Part shown: piece after piece, positions 36,001-44,500 of the stretch | Position numbering within the stretch: position 1 is the stretch's first letter | Layout of the letters: each line of letters begins with the position of its first letter | From: Harmothoe impar | Lineage: Eukaryota > Annelida > Polychaeta > Phyllodocida > Polynoidae | Reading direction: 5' to 3' | Length of the DNA stretch: 64,000 nucleotides | Assembly: GCA_947462335.1 (NCBI GenBank) | Contig: OX381717.1 | Span: 47,845,523-47,909,522 of the forward strand | Translations under genes and position numbers: made by a program | The notes under the pieces: model-generated | What the model saw: the letters and a program-made list of their open reading frames with translations, nothing else | What the model was told of the DNA's origin: nothing | Database searches by the model: none

Positions 36001-36325
36001 TCATGCCTTATTAACGTAACAGCATAATCATTTTTTGTACATTTACGTTTCAGTTATTGAAACAACTGCGCATCGGATTTGGTTTCATTATATAAGGCCT
36101 ACTAGCATTGATACCTAAGATTGTGGTTTGGAATATGATTTATTCATACTTCTCCCCTTTTTACAGGCAGGCGAGACATCCATGGATAAGGTCTCCAGGC
36201 TGATGAGAATTTTAGAGACAGCCCCAGTTTGGCGCTTCCACGCCTTTCTGAAGGCTCTTGTTGAAGACGGCCAAGAACCATGTATTGAACTACTAAAGCT
36301 AGACCCTGATACTTACAGTGAATAG
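4508..36325 (+). CDS. CARD gene A: tandem-CARD protein with hyper-expanded linker (7 coding exons)
   Basis: Coding exons: 4508-4583, 5094-5167, 5520-5685, 33088-33888, 35116-35196, 35762-35955, 36167-36325. The joined length is 1,551 nt, or 516 residues, and all phases are consistent. Residues about 17-105 form a CARD-like six-helix pattern (PMLMSQLVAAGVLDG, then AFLAFCLVIHDDLERED). Residues 400-516 form a second CARD close in pattern to caspase-9/adaptor CARDs (VYDSFVQDVRLKNLLPKF, then VWRFHAFLKALVEDG). The linker (106-399) is mostly the Q-S-T-G-Q-G repeat. No catalytic or transmembrane segment is seen, so an oligomerising adaptor role is inferred. Intron 3 is 27.4 kb and holds two large transposons and an assembly gap; the same intron in paralogue B is about 0.7 kb. 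Two ATGs stand side by side at 4508 and 4511. CARD identity is from pattern reading, not a profile search. Confidence 0.82.
6007..6032 (+). repeat. Left outer terminal inverted repeat of giant element
   Basis: Begins GGCTCTGTCTCATGAGTTC and ends in ATGCAT. It pairs with 27948-27973 with two mismatches and matches the TCTCATGA-N5-ATGCA core of the 3.6-kb element. Confidence 0.75.
6385..6402 (+). repeat. Inner inverted repeat / outermost left half-site
   Basis: TGTCCCGTGACTAAGCGG, the exact inverse of 27772-27789. It may be a subterminal transposase site; alternatively it marks the real end. Further copies follow at about 6570, 6750-6775, 7126 and 7325. Confidence 0.8.
6403..7490. other. Left subterminal region of giant element, non-coding
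   Basis: No gene is seen. Scattered half-sites occur: GTCCCGTCACTAAGCGG near 6570, a palindrome ACTAAGCGCTTAGT at 6761-6774, CCGCTTAGTCAC near 7125 and GCGCTTAGTCAC near 7325. Confidence 0.6.
7491..9810. repeat. 335-bp tandem array (left array), ~7 units
   Basis: Half-sites CGCTTAGTTGCAGGACACGG recur at 7491, 7835, 8170, 8505, 8840, 9174 and about 9509. The spacing is 335 bp after a slightly longer first unit. The units are over 95% alike by eye and differ mainly in lengths of C, T and A runs. A truncated last copy (TTAGTTGCAGGAC) at about 9788 abuts gene 1. The repeated 89/117/149-codon frames here are repeat by-products. Confidence 0.95.
9850..12152 (+). CDS. Element-encoded basic/acidic protein (4 exons)
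   Basis: Exons 9850-10134, 10462-10867, 11373-11484 and 11693-12152 join in phase to 1,263 nt (420 residues). The ATG at 9850 directly follows TTTTTTCAG, so the start may lie at an exon edge, with an untranslated exon upstream. The first 95 residues are the only globular-looking part (DLVAWVEARKPFSRDF, YQNARNAKNVRVSNFKTF). The rest is Lys/Arg-rich with nuclear-localisation-like clusters, then Ser/Asp/Glu-rich (EPDDSEPEDSEPDES). I do not recognise a family. The composition suggests a nuclear DNA-associated protein, possibly the partner that reads the element's palindromes; this is inference. Exons are GC-rich against AT-rich introns. A polyadenylation signal follows at 12658. Confidence 0.7.
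12658..12663 (+). terminator. Polyadenylation signal AATAAA of element gene 1
   Basis: AATAAA about 500 bp after the stop at 12152 and about 95 bp before the exon at 12757. It supports a transcript boundary between the two element genes. Confidence 0.5.
12757..23310 (+). CDS. Giant repeat-transposase protein of the element (3 exons seen, in-frame TGA)
   Basis: Exons 12757-16346, 16756-16854 and 20771-23310 share one frame (phase-1 junctions), about 2,075 codons. Residues from 12758 to about 15700 are Pro/Thr repeats in a strict 15-bp register (DPTTT, DPTLP, LSPVA), then DHTALPLP copies, then an acidic Asp/Ser stretch. A single TGA at 15911-15913 interrupts the frame, which stays open for another 433 nt to the donor GTAAGT. 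The last exon carries a transposase-like module: V-C-L-C-x2-H-x-N (about 21438), DYAEN (Asp at 21817), TDSPSSQ (Asp at 22066), GHGKGPCDGVGG (Asp at 22189), then a Lys-rich and Asp/Ser-rich tail. I take the three Asp as an RNase-H-like DDD set; this family is common in animal genomes but I cannot name its superfamily. The true start is not found. The exon begins at an acceptor-like TTACAATACAG and the first in-frame ATG is at 12989. Confidence 0.75.
13315..15660 (+). repeat. Coding minisatellite, 15-bp register (Pro/Thr repeats)
   Basis: Blocks such as GACCCTACCACCACG (DPTTT), GACCCTACCCTCCCT (DPTLP) and CTCTCTCCAGTCGCT (LSPVA) recur in register, with higher-order 45-bp and longer repeats. A separate 24-bp DHTALPLP array sits at about 14342-14515 and a unique stretch at 14516-14880. 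Stop-free shadow frames appear on both strands. Confidence 0.95.
16372..16544. mobile_element. TTAA-flanked (piggyBac-like) MITE in transposase intron
   Basis: Flanked by TTAA at 16368-16371 and 16545-16548, with inverted ends CCCTTTA(A/G)GGCCGA. This is a non-coding nested insertion in the first seen intron of the giant element's transposase gene. Confidence 0.75.
16980..19500. repeat. 174-bp tandem array (middle array) carrying CCCGCTTAGTTGCAGGAC
   Basis: Half-sites occur at about 16982, 17156, 17330, 17504, 17678 and 17852, then about 18788, 18963, 19137 and 19312, with a broken copy at 19489. The unit is about 174 bp. The array lies in the intron before the transposase exon and is split by a 38-bp sub-array. 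Two more diverged copies lie at about 20468 and 20657. Confidence 0.93.
17994..18600. repeat. 38-bp tandem array with TGTCAAAAATCATGTTTTGACA
   Basis: About 15 units of roughly 38 bp. Each contains TGTCAAAAATCATGTTTTGACA, a near-palindrome (arms TGTCAAAA/TTTTGACA), followed by variable spacers such as CCTGAATCATGCCA or GCTGCATCATGTCA. It interrupts the 174-bp array. Confidence 0.9.
19590..20190. repeat. Pair of ~90-bp direct repeats
   Basis: A segment beginning AGGTAGATCTTTGTGTCACG at 19597 recurs at 20099 with about 80% identity, through TTGCGCCTT...GCCTATCAC. Function is unknown. The stretch between them (19690-20090) shows no gene. Confidence 0.6.
23311..23800. other. Non-coding segment after transposase stop
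   Basis: AT-rich, with a TATATA-rich palindrome near 23440-23470. No AATAAA was seen close by, so the transcript end is undetermined. Confidence 0.4.
23800..27139. repeat. 395-bp tandem array (right array), ~8.5 units with palindromic site
   Basis: Nine copies of GTCCCGTG-ACTAAGCGCTTAGT occur at exactly 395-bp spacing (ACTAAGCGCTTAGT begins at 23869, 24264, 24659 and so on to 27029). Units are almost identical, with a few variable bases. Open frames of 89-132 codons on the - strand (start MIKFDPNLHYPPPPNE) recur in every unit. They are probably by-products of the repeat, though their conservation is noted under findings. Confidence 0.96.
27397..27416. repeat. Perfect 20-bp palindrome GTGACTAAGCGCTTAGTCAC
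   Basis: The longest perfect form of the element's iterated site, preceded by TGTCCC and followed by a further half-site ACTAAGCGG. Confidence 0.9.
27772..27789 (-). repeat. Inner inverted repeat / outermost right half-site
   Basis: CCGCTTAGTCACGGGACA, the exact inverse of 6385-6402. No half-site is seen to its right. Confidence 0.8.
27948..27973 (-). repeat. Right outer terminal inverted repeat of giant element
   Basis: The inverse of 6007-6032 with two mismatches. It ends ...CATGAGACAGAGCC at 27973. Confidence 0.75.
28291..28316. repeat. Perfect 26-bp palindrome of the 3.6-kb element
   Basis: CCTCTGTCTGACC followed by its exact inverse GGTCAGACAGAGG. Partial or spaced versions occur near 28672-28734, 29078-29125, 29927-29979 and 30133-30183. 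Single half-sites follow at about 30350, 30550, 30750, 30953, 31123, 31324 and 31680. Confidence 0.95.
29202..29646. mobile_element. Nested 445-bp MITE, TA (or ATAT) target duplication
   Basis: Inverted ends of about 37 bp start TGTGACC(T/C)GTTTTAACGAA and match with one difference. They are flanked by TA on both sides (ATAT if the ends are trimmed). It is inserted in, and therefore younger than, the 3.6-kb element. Confidence 0.9.
30205..31130. repeat. ~200-bp tandem repeats, right half of 3.6-kb element
   Basis: Units contain AAAATGGTCAGGATGGCTCA then AAAGTGGTCAGACAGAGGAAC, CTACCGG(A/G)GGCAGTA and TTAGAGGGCCATAGGGGCCT. About five diverged copies. Confidence 0.85.
31716..32734. other. Intron sequence of CARD gene A, no gene seen
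   Basis: Unremarkable AT-rich sequence. A 107-codon frame at 32157-32480 has no recognisable similarity and no splice support. A weak internal repeat of AACGTTTTCT / GGAACGTTTTCTGG phrases lies at 32320-32440. Confidence 0.4.
32735..32934. other. Assembly gap (200 N)
   Basis: Exactly 200 unknown bases, bordered on the right by an AT microsatellite. The true distance across it is unknown. Confidence 0.99.
32935..32999. repeat. (AT)n microsatellite at gap edge
   Basis: Pure AT dinucleotides running out of the gap. This probably caused the assembly break. Confidence 0.98.
33088..33888 (+). CDS. Exon 4 of CARD gene A: expanded linker exon
   Basis: The exon lies between AACTGCAG and GTGAGAATG, is 801 nt long and has phase 1 at both ends, exactly like the linker exons of paralogue B. 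It opens REIEEKRQAKSTGQGPSNW, continues as about 40 copies of an 18-bp unit read Q-S-T-G-Q-G or P-S-T-G-Q-G, and closes ...SNAHGTQPTSG. That close matches the end of the B linker exons (SNGQQAQPTASG) before the same donor. The frame is open throughout. The opposite strand and another forward frame are also open, which is a repeat effect. Confidence 0.85.
34223..34710. mobile_element. Degenerate/duplicated copy of the GGCC-ended MITE family
   Basis: GGCCAAATTAAAAAAAAGGTTAGTTTCAGG...CCGACCGACCCTATC resembles the left arm of the elements at 47959, 57872 and 60813. The GGGTCAATTTTAGGG segment occurs twice (about 34340 and 34650) and no right end is intact. Confidence 0.5.
35363..35434. mobile_element. 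Small TTAA-flanked inverted-repeat element
   Basis: TTAA at 35359-35362 and 35435-35438 flank imperfect inverted ends CTCCTTCC / GGTGAAGGGG. It is a 72-bp piggyBac-style remnant in an intron of gene A. Confidence 0.5.
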
Positions 36326-36534
36326 AGAGGTAGGTAAAAGGTAAAGTCATTTCTTCTGCATAGTCAGATCTTGAGAAAAAAAGTAAAATAAAATAAAAAT
36401 TACAGTACAACAAGGCAGAGGGGGGGGGGCATGGAGGGTGAGAGAACAAAAGAACAGTGGGGATAAAGGGATGCAGGTATAAAACCAATGCTAAAATATC
36501 TTATTGACTATTTCAGAAAATATATTATATGGCA

Positions 36535-36702
36535 TACTGTGAAAGTACTTTATTTCGGTGGGAATATATTTTCGCGATTTTCGTGGATAGGAAAAATAAG
36601 TGAAATTTTTATATGCTTAAGTATGGAATAGATACTTACGAAATTGCCGATTTTCACTCTTCCGCAAAAATTTACACCCTGAAAATAGATACTTTCACAG
36701 TA
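36535..36702. mobile_element. MITE with TACTGTGAAAGTA ends
   Basis: TACTGTGAAAGTA at 36535 is matched by the inverse at the right end (TACTTTCACAGTA). The arms are diverged inside. It is located in the intron between the stop codon and the 3' UTR exon of gene A and is absent from the matching intron of B. Confidence 0.75.
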
Positions 36703-36898
36703 CATCTATAGGCCACACATTGGGCATTGTAATGTTCAAATATGGATTTAACTCTCATAGTATACATGATTTATCCTTCTTACCTTTAATTGGGCTATTA
36801 AAACATTAAAAATGGAAAAAGACGGTTTGCTGAGGGTAGGGTAGGGGAATTCCCTGGGACCTATGGCTGACTAATTATTATCACCTGCTTTCTTTCAG

Positions 36899-38200
36899 GT
36901 TCAGTGTTACTTTACGGATCCCTCAAGTCAATGAACCTGAGCTCAAGCTTTAACTTGTCATAATGCCATGATGCTAAATATGGATTTATGGTTACAAAAA
37001 TGATGTATGAATTATCATTATTATTATAATGTTTTGATGGTATTAATCAAATGACTGAAATCTAAACCACGAAGATTATTGTGGATAGTCGAGGGAAAAG
37101 GGTCCTCCAAGGTAAAAACTTAATAATAAAATTGATGTCAACAGCTTTCCAGTGATATCTTTTATAAGCAGGTACCACTTCTAGTTTTTGAGTACTGGCT
37201 CTCTGAATATGTGTGGTCACTGTCCAATCTTATATGCCAATAAGCTCTATCTTCCTTTGTTTTAGAGATATTCCTATCTAATTAGCATAATTATGCTAAT
37301 TACCAAATATCCAAACTTTTTCAAACAATTGGCCACAGCTTTTGATCTAAAAATGGTATTTACATTCTGTTTTCAGCATAGAAATCGTTTTGGGGCCTTC
37401 TTTCATTCAATTTTTTTAAATTTTCAATTTAGAATAAAAATCATGTTTCCATGGCAACCAACATGTGCAAAAACACCAATTTAGGCCCAAAAACGTTCTT
37501 TTCCATTCCAAATATGGAATGTTTTCACTAAAAAAGGAATCTTCTAACGTGGCCTATCATAATTATTTTACATAAAAAAGTAGTAGAGATAAGTTTTTGC
37601 TATATCTTGGTACTTTTTGGCTATATGGAGCCCCCTGGTGGCCAAAGTTGGTACTAAAAATCCCTCGCGGAGGTCCCTTTTCCCTTGTTGATCCACATAT
37701 ATCTACTAATTGTGCCAAATTATAGATAGATGATTGAGAAATAGGTTTGATAGAAATGATTGTCGATAAGTTGAGGAACTTTAATGCACTATCCCCAGTG
37801 TTATCATACTGCACAGTTACTTGCCAATGCTGTATTACCATGGCCGCTGTACTCATATTGACTCCTCTGGATTGTATCAACCCTGTAGGATCAGCACGGT
37901 ACAGAATTGTAGGACTGGTCAGTTACACACAAGTGAATGGAATCCAATGGCATAGAACATTAAAGCACTGTGCCCTTAAAAATAAAGTTTTTACATTTGT
38001 ACAAGCATAGTAGACCTACAGTATTACGAATGAATGATGTACAGTTTTGAATTCAATCAAATACAAGATGATTCTATGATTCTAACAGATTCATTTGCTA
38101 TTGTCTGGGATGTAAACTGTTATCCACTAGAAACTGACACAGACGTGAAGGCAGCATAACTATCCACTGTACTTACATATTTTGGATAAATAAAATGAAT
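36899..38200 (+). other. 3' UTR exon of CARD gene A
   Basis: After the stop at 36325 a donor (GAGAG/GTAGGTAAAAG) is spliced to an exon opening GTTCAGTGTTACTTTACGGATCC. The same acceptor and opening occur in B (46042), C (53585) and D (58796). The tail GAAGGCAGCATA...CTGTACTTACAT ends at AATAAA, 38189-38194. An intron after the stop codon is a potential trigger of nonsense-mediated decay if it lies more than about 55 nt downstream; here the donor is about 5 nt after the stop, so it should be neutral. Confidence 0.7.
37081..37697. mobile_element. ~617-bp inverted-repeat insertion in gene A 3' UTR
   Basis: The left arm starting GTGGATAGTCGAGGGAAAAG is mirrored by CTTTTCCCTTGTTGATCCAC at the right. 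Paralogue B runs straight through the same point (...AAACCATGGTGATTACATATCTACCAATGG), which shows that A's copy is an insertion. Confidence 0.7.
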
Positions 38201-38204
38201 ATTT

Positions 38205-41200
38205 GATAAATAATCTACATTGTTGGGTAAAGCTTGAATGGACAGTAGCAAAATAATTTAGAAAGTATAAGGGGATGTTCACAAATGACGAGCTTGTGCA
38301 CAAATAAAGAGATATCCACTTTTGTTAAAATCGATCGCTCCCTTGTATCACTGCACTTCTAAGTCTAAAGCGTAAATAAAAAATTACAAGTAGAGGGGTA
38401 AGTATTACATATAATTATTAGAGTGTATGTATACCTCAAGATTGGTATTATATTATATGCAAAGAAAGTTTAGAGGCATTATTTTCAGAGGTTATATCAA
38501 AGAACAATACATATCTTAATTTAATTTTCTTTCATAGATTTCCTCTGACGCTTACTCTTTAAACAGACTTTATGAACACAAATATAATGTGGAATGTGAC
38601 AGAGGATGTCATAAGCGTTGTTCTAAGTGCTAGAACCATACAATATAGATATTTCCATCCCAAATAGTGGTAAACATTATTTGTTGCTATCTCAAATATT
38701 TCTGGCGGTTAAGGCCGTCACATAAACCACTCTCTTAGAAATAAGGCTATTTTTCCCAACTTCTTGATGTTATTCCGCAAAGGCATTTAATAGTTTTCAC
38801 TATTTTTAAATTTATCACACACAACTAATTGGACTCTTCAATTTGAGCAATGAATGATGCTTGCTTCTAGATTTTTTGATTTAGAAAAATGAAATTTAAT
38901 GCCTCCGTCACATAAACCACCTAAAAGTAATAGACATTTTCCCATTCAATCAAAAATAATTAAATATGCAATACAGATATGATAAGTAAATAGAATTTAA
39001 ACAGAATTAATCAGAACACTCAACCCAATGATCAATACCAACTGTCATTGTTAAAACTGCCTAGTAGGTGCCTAAATAATTTTCTGAAAATTTACAACAT
39101 GGGTTTGGACATGGTGTTTTGGGGGACCTTTCATTTTGATGACTAAACAATGTATAGAAAACCTTCCCTGAAGTAGTGATAATATATATCAATATTATGG
39201 GTGTGACCACGGGATTACATCCATACCAACCAAGTTCTTCCCATTGCTGACAACTAGACTTTAATAGGCCTATAGTGTTTTTTTTGAGTTTTGAATTGTT
39301 TATTGTAAAAGTGAGTAGGTAGGAAGAGAGGAGGGATATTGGTCATAATATTGGTTGTCAGTTTGATACAAATGGCCCATGTTTTATATGTAAAAGGAAG
39401 GGGTAAAGTCATTTGTCACCTGGGCCGACCCAACTCTGCACGGCGCTTGTCACTGACTCCTATGGCAAGCGGTATGTTCACCCCCGATATCGGAGTTTCT
39501 AATACCGCTATCGGAGTTTGCAATTCCGATATCACAGTTCAAAAGCTAGATATTGGAGTAATAAACTCTGATATCACAGAGTTAGAATCTTCAATATCGG
39601 AATTAGAAACTGCGATATCGGAACTAGAAACTCCGATATCGGAATTAGAAACTTTGATATGGAGGGTGAAGAAATGGCTTGCCAGTCTATGAGCCAGCTA
39701 TTCAAGACGGTCGCCGCACCTGGCTAACGCCTGAAGATGTTTTCGTAAAACCACGCATACGGTGGTTTTACATTTACATTAGGGAGTATTCATTTATCTA
39801 CAATAAGGGTGGGTGGGTGGGTGAAATGTATAAATGGGGGGCCTTTAGAGGGGGCGGGGGTAAGACAAAGTGTAACAGGTATAAAGGTTATATCTGATTA
39901 AAACCCAACAACCCCCTTGATTTCAAATAATAACCAGACAGATCCAAGATAACACTCGACAGGCCTGTGAAATGTAGCCCCCACCACAGATGTCTGGGCG
40001 ACCTGCTTGGGTGACACCAATACCCACTTTTCATCTCTCCCACTATAGTATACAAGTTGTGTTCAAAATGGGACACTTCCCGTTTTGAGTAAGCCATATC
40101 TAGTAGCCTACTATAGCATTCCACGTAAGATATGATTCAGTCTACCTAGCACAGTATGAGAGTGAGGGACTTAGGAGAGAATACATATCTGGGTAAGTGT
40201 CTTCATCAATGAATTTGCTTGTGTAACACCATGATTTAGTGATACATTGAGACAGTGGTTTGTGGAAAGACAGTGGTTTGACCCCCACCCAAACAATGCT
40301 CCGGTGCTCTCCTACTGTATCCATCTGGTAGGGTGGATAGACCACAGCCCAGTGGGCACAGAACATTGAATCAACATTGATAAATGGTTGTCAACATTGA
40401 TTCAACGTTGGGAGTGGCCCACGCTAGTCACAGTACAATTGCTACTAAAGAATCGTTAAAATAAAGCAGAGCGTGGCCACGGTGTACGAATTTCAAAATA
40501 ACTGATGTGTCTTGGCAACAAGTCAGCAAAGCACCAAATATGATAGGTCTATTACTGTAAAGAAATACTTCGACTGCCTACCGTTCCCGTTATGGCAAAG
40601 GGAGAGGGGAGGAGTGTGGGACAGGAAGAAGGGACAAGAAGGAATTACTAGATGTACCTCTACTATACAGCCTTGGAGCAAGTCTAAGCATAACTCATAT
40701 AAGGCCGGTCCCCTTCTTGGATCTGTTCCTTGTTGTTATGATAGATAGATAATATCTCAAGACTCTATATCATATCGATTTATGTATGAGTAAATATGCC
40801 TACGTTTGTATACTATACAGTAAGAACCTATACTGGAGAACCTATGCCTAGACTACACCTATATACATATTGGCACCTCTATAATTATATGTATATAGAC
40901 ATAATACAAAATAGCATGTTAGACAGTTAGTAGACTGCGACGTGGTTTGAAGTCCCAGGTTGTGACTTGAGTCCCTACATATCTACCACGGGCTAACCAC
41001 TAGCCTATAAATCATGTGACCTATCATGTTCACACCATTACAGTGTGTATACATACATCTCACACACATCCACAGTTAGACCTATATAATGTAGCCTAAG
41101 CTGAGTAACTGTACGCTCATAACACGTTTTATCAAACAAAGAACTTTATACCCATTGTGTTGCAATGTAGGAAGTATTATTCACGGTGGGGAACGGTCAC

Positions 41201-41490
41201 AAATGACGTCACAAGTAATGGTGTGGTGTCTTTGGGTTAGTGAAGCAACATGACATAGACCCTACCCTACACTTCTATAGACCAATTTACACAAAATAGC
41301 GTCAGATGAGGGGGGGGGGCGTCTCGAAAGAAAGTTATAAAGTTGTGACGTCATTTGAGAATGTTCCAACTTTTTCTGAGAAGCGTATTATATGTCCGTT
41401 TTGTCTGCACTACCACCTTTAGTTTCGGGTAGAGGTTAGGCTATACTAGGTCGGCTACTCTATTGATAATACTAGTTTTTGTTTTATTTC
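38205..41490. other. Intergenic region between CARD genes A and B
   Basis: No protein gene is seen. It should contain the promoter and leader exon of B, which I could not place. It includes the inverted repeat at 39440-39700. A short CCCAGTGGGCACAGAACATT / AACGTTGGGAGTGG inverted segment lies at 40350-40425. Confidence 0.4.
39440..39700. mobile_element. Inverted-repeat element with GATATCGGA(A/G)TT units
   Basis: A core of about eight roughly 20-bp units (CGATATCGGAATTAGAAACT and variants) changes orientation midway at about 39540. The outer arms (CTATGGCAAGC...GTTCACCCCC and GGAGGGTGAAG...GCTTGCCAGTCTATGAG) are imperfectly inverted. Non-coding. Confidence 0.6.
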
Positions 41491-41534
41491 TACAGGTCTA
41501 TAATTATACATGTGCTTTGGATCCTTGGTAAGAG

Positions 41535-44500
41535 ATGGCGGAGCCATACATGACATTTGAAAAGAAGAAAACAGTATTGGACGAAAATGCCGTTACAATC
41601 TTAGAAAGATTAAGTAAGTATTACACTGCTGCTGCTTTGTATTACCGATTTTCATTAGGCCTATATCGACAAGATAACACACACGCTTATATATTTAAAT
41701 CCTTGGAAATGGGGGTCATTTGAAAGGGAAGAGCAAGAGTTGATGCTAATACATTTCCAATAAAAATGATTAATATCTCATTTCGTACTGATGAGCAAAC
41801 GGTTATAAATAACTTTTAATAGCCTATAATACCAAAGTAGCAGTTAGTAGACTGCGACTATAATAATATTATACTCGTCAACTATAGCTAAATTTTGTTT
41901 TGGATGTAAGTGACGAAAACAGGACAGCCATTGAGTAAGAGCCAAATGGTTTTTGGTGTCCCCGCCTCCTAAGTTTGCACCGGGAACATGGCGTTACAAA
42001 ATTAGCGCACCATCATAACAGTGCATATAAGACAACGTTTTCTTAGCCCATTGAAACGGCGACATTGTATTCAATGGGGGCATTGAATAAGACACTTCTA
42101 GTTCTTAAGCATAGTAAATCATGTATTTCCCCCTAAAAAAAATATTATGTAATATCTGCCCATTTTTGTTTCAGCAATAGAGCCAATGTTTATGGGGCAA
42201 CTAGTCGCAGCAGGGGTCATGGATGGTGATCAATCTACAAATATCCAGGTAAATATAATAACATAAAACTTCAATTTATGGCCGTTCTTCCCCGTCTTTG
42301 CAGCTCTGCATAATTAATGATACACATGCTATTGATGCTAATCGATAGATTCCGGAATAATCGAATTTAAATGGAGAAGAATATAATTTTTAATAAAGTA
42401 TTATATGGCGCACAGAAACTCAGCCAAATAGAAATACAAATAGTTTAATGATGCTCATCTAATATTTGATTATTCAATGATAATTTTGGGTAAAGTTAAT
42501 GGTCAGTATCGGATAAACGTCTAGCCCTTTTAGGTCGCAGCATACTACATTTTGCTATGTCTATGGCCCTTAAAGGAATAAGAAAAAACAACATGGGAGT
42601 GTGGCAGGGAGATTGCTGTCACCATCGGATATAATTATAAGATATTATTTCAGGCTATTGAATTACCCATACGGAAGCGTCAGGCTCTCATAGACCATCT
42701 TAGAGCCGAAAAGGTCGAGGTGTTCCTATCGTTCTGCATCATTCTAGTCGATCAAAGAAAGAGAACCGACATCATAAAAGAATTTCGCCTAGACATCGAT
42801 TGCATCAAAAGGCAGAAACGTGAGTACAATGATGTACATGTACATTTTGGATATACCGTAACAAAAAGCAGCTGAGGTTTCCAGTGTACCTTAGAGGAAA
42901 ACTTTAAAATAGGAGTCTTTACTTAAAAGCTGTCCAGCTGTTCTTGTGTCATGCCTCACCATCTCCAATAATATTGATCAGCAAAGTGGGATATTTCCTT
43001 AGGCCAAAGAAATAAAAGGTGTATTTCAGGCAACCCGACCCTAGATTCCAAAAAGGGCCGACCCTAGCATTTTTTTTCCCAATTTTGGAGATTTTTTCTT
43101 TTTTTTGCGATTTTTTCTCAATTTTTACAAATTCTTTCAAAAATAACAAGCTCCCAGTGACCTCAGGGGCATGAATAATTAATTAACTTTAGATTATGGC
43201 TTTTTAAGAGGAATGTCCAACAACTTCTTGATATTCCTAGGCAATGGAGGAATTATTGAGTCATTCTGGTGAGTCGCGAGTCGATTTGTTAATTCGCGAC
43301 CTATTCCTGGTACTCTCTCTATGTAAAAAAAGAAAAAAAAAAAAAAAAAAATCCGACCTACCTACCCTAGAAATTCTGACCATGTTGCCTGAAACACACC
43401 TTTTTTTTTTGGCCTTAGCACTTAAGATATCGCATCTTTAAGGTCCCAATAAATACCTTTATACTCTAATACCATTTTTAGTACATTTATCTACACTTTA
43501 GGTCTACATATATAGAATTGGTTCTTATTTTCACAATGGAATCAATAAATATACAGGGCAATTTGAGGCTGCAAGAATGACGGAGGAGTCAAATGGTCAG
43601 CAAGCACAACCTACTGCCAATGGTGAGGATGTCTATACGCCATGATAATTATATACATGTATAATTATACCTAAATGGTTTACATTTGGAGTCAAAATCC
43701 GCCCAGTAATATCCCTGCAGGGATGCTCTTGTGTCATGGTTGATATTCCCCTGGGAGGTTGACATGATGTATTAATACAGCACTGGTAAGCCACTCCCAC
43801 AGCTACATACATGGATCGTGCTGACCTTTTACGTGTCAATCATTATAATTCACAATGTAATCAATTCAATATACTTGACTTTGCAGGGCAGATGGAGTTT
43901 ACAATACAGGCTGAGGGAGAGGGCCAGGCACAGTCAAATTGTCAGCAAGCACAGCCTACTGCCAGTGGTGAGAATGCCTACACCATAATATATAATATGC
44001 CTACACCATAATAATTTATATAATATAGCCTGTACATACTTAACAATTGGATGCATAAGCTCTCCAGCCATTTCTCTGCAGCGAGGCACTCTAGATTTCT
44101 TTTTGTGTCATGACTCTTAATCCATCTAAAGAATGTGCATGGAGGTGGGTCTATATGCAAGGATAATTAATCATTTAGGGGTTGCATAATGTTGTAATGT
44201 GTAATGCCCATTTGTCATCATAATGCATGAATGAAGACCCAATGTTTGGTGTTGCTACTCCCTGAGGGGTCGGCATGATGCCTGAATGCAGCACTGGTAA
44301 GTTACTTACCAGGGCTATATACATGCATCCTGCCAACCAAAAACATAGCACTTTAAAGCAGTATGCAGCCCTTAAAGGGTTAATCACATAACGTTTTCAC
44401 AAGGTAATCAATTCAATATACTTTGTACTCTGTAGGACGGATTGAGGTAGCCGGACAGACTGAAAGAGAGAGTCAGGGACAGTCAAATGGTCAGCAAGCA

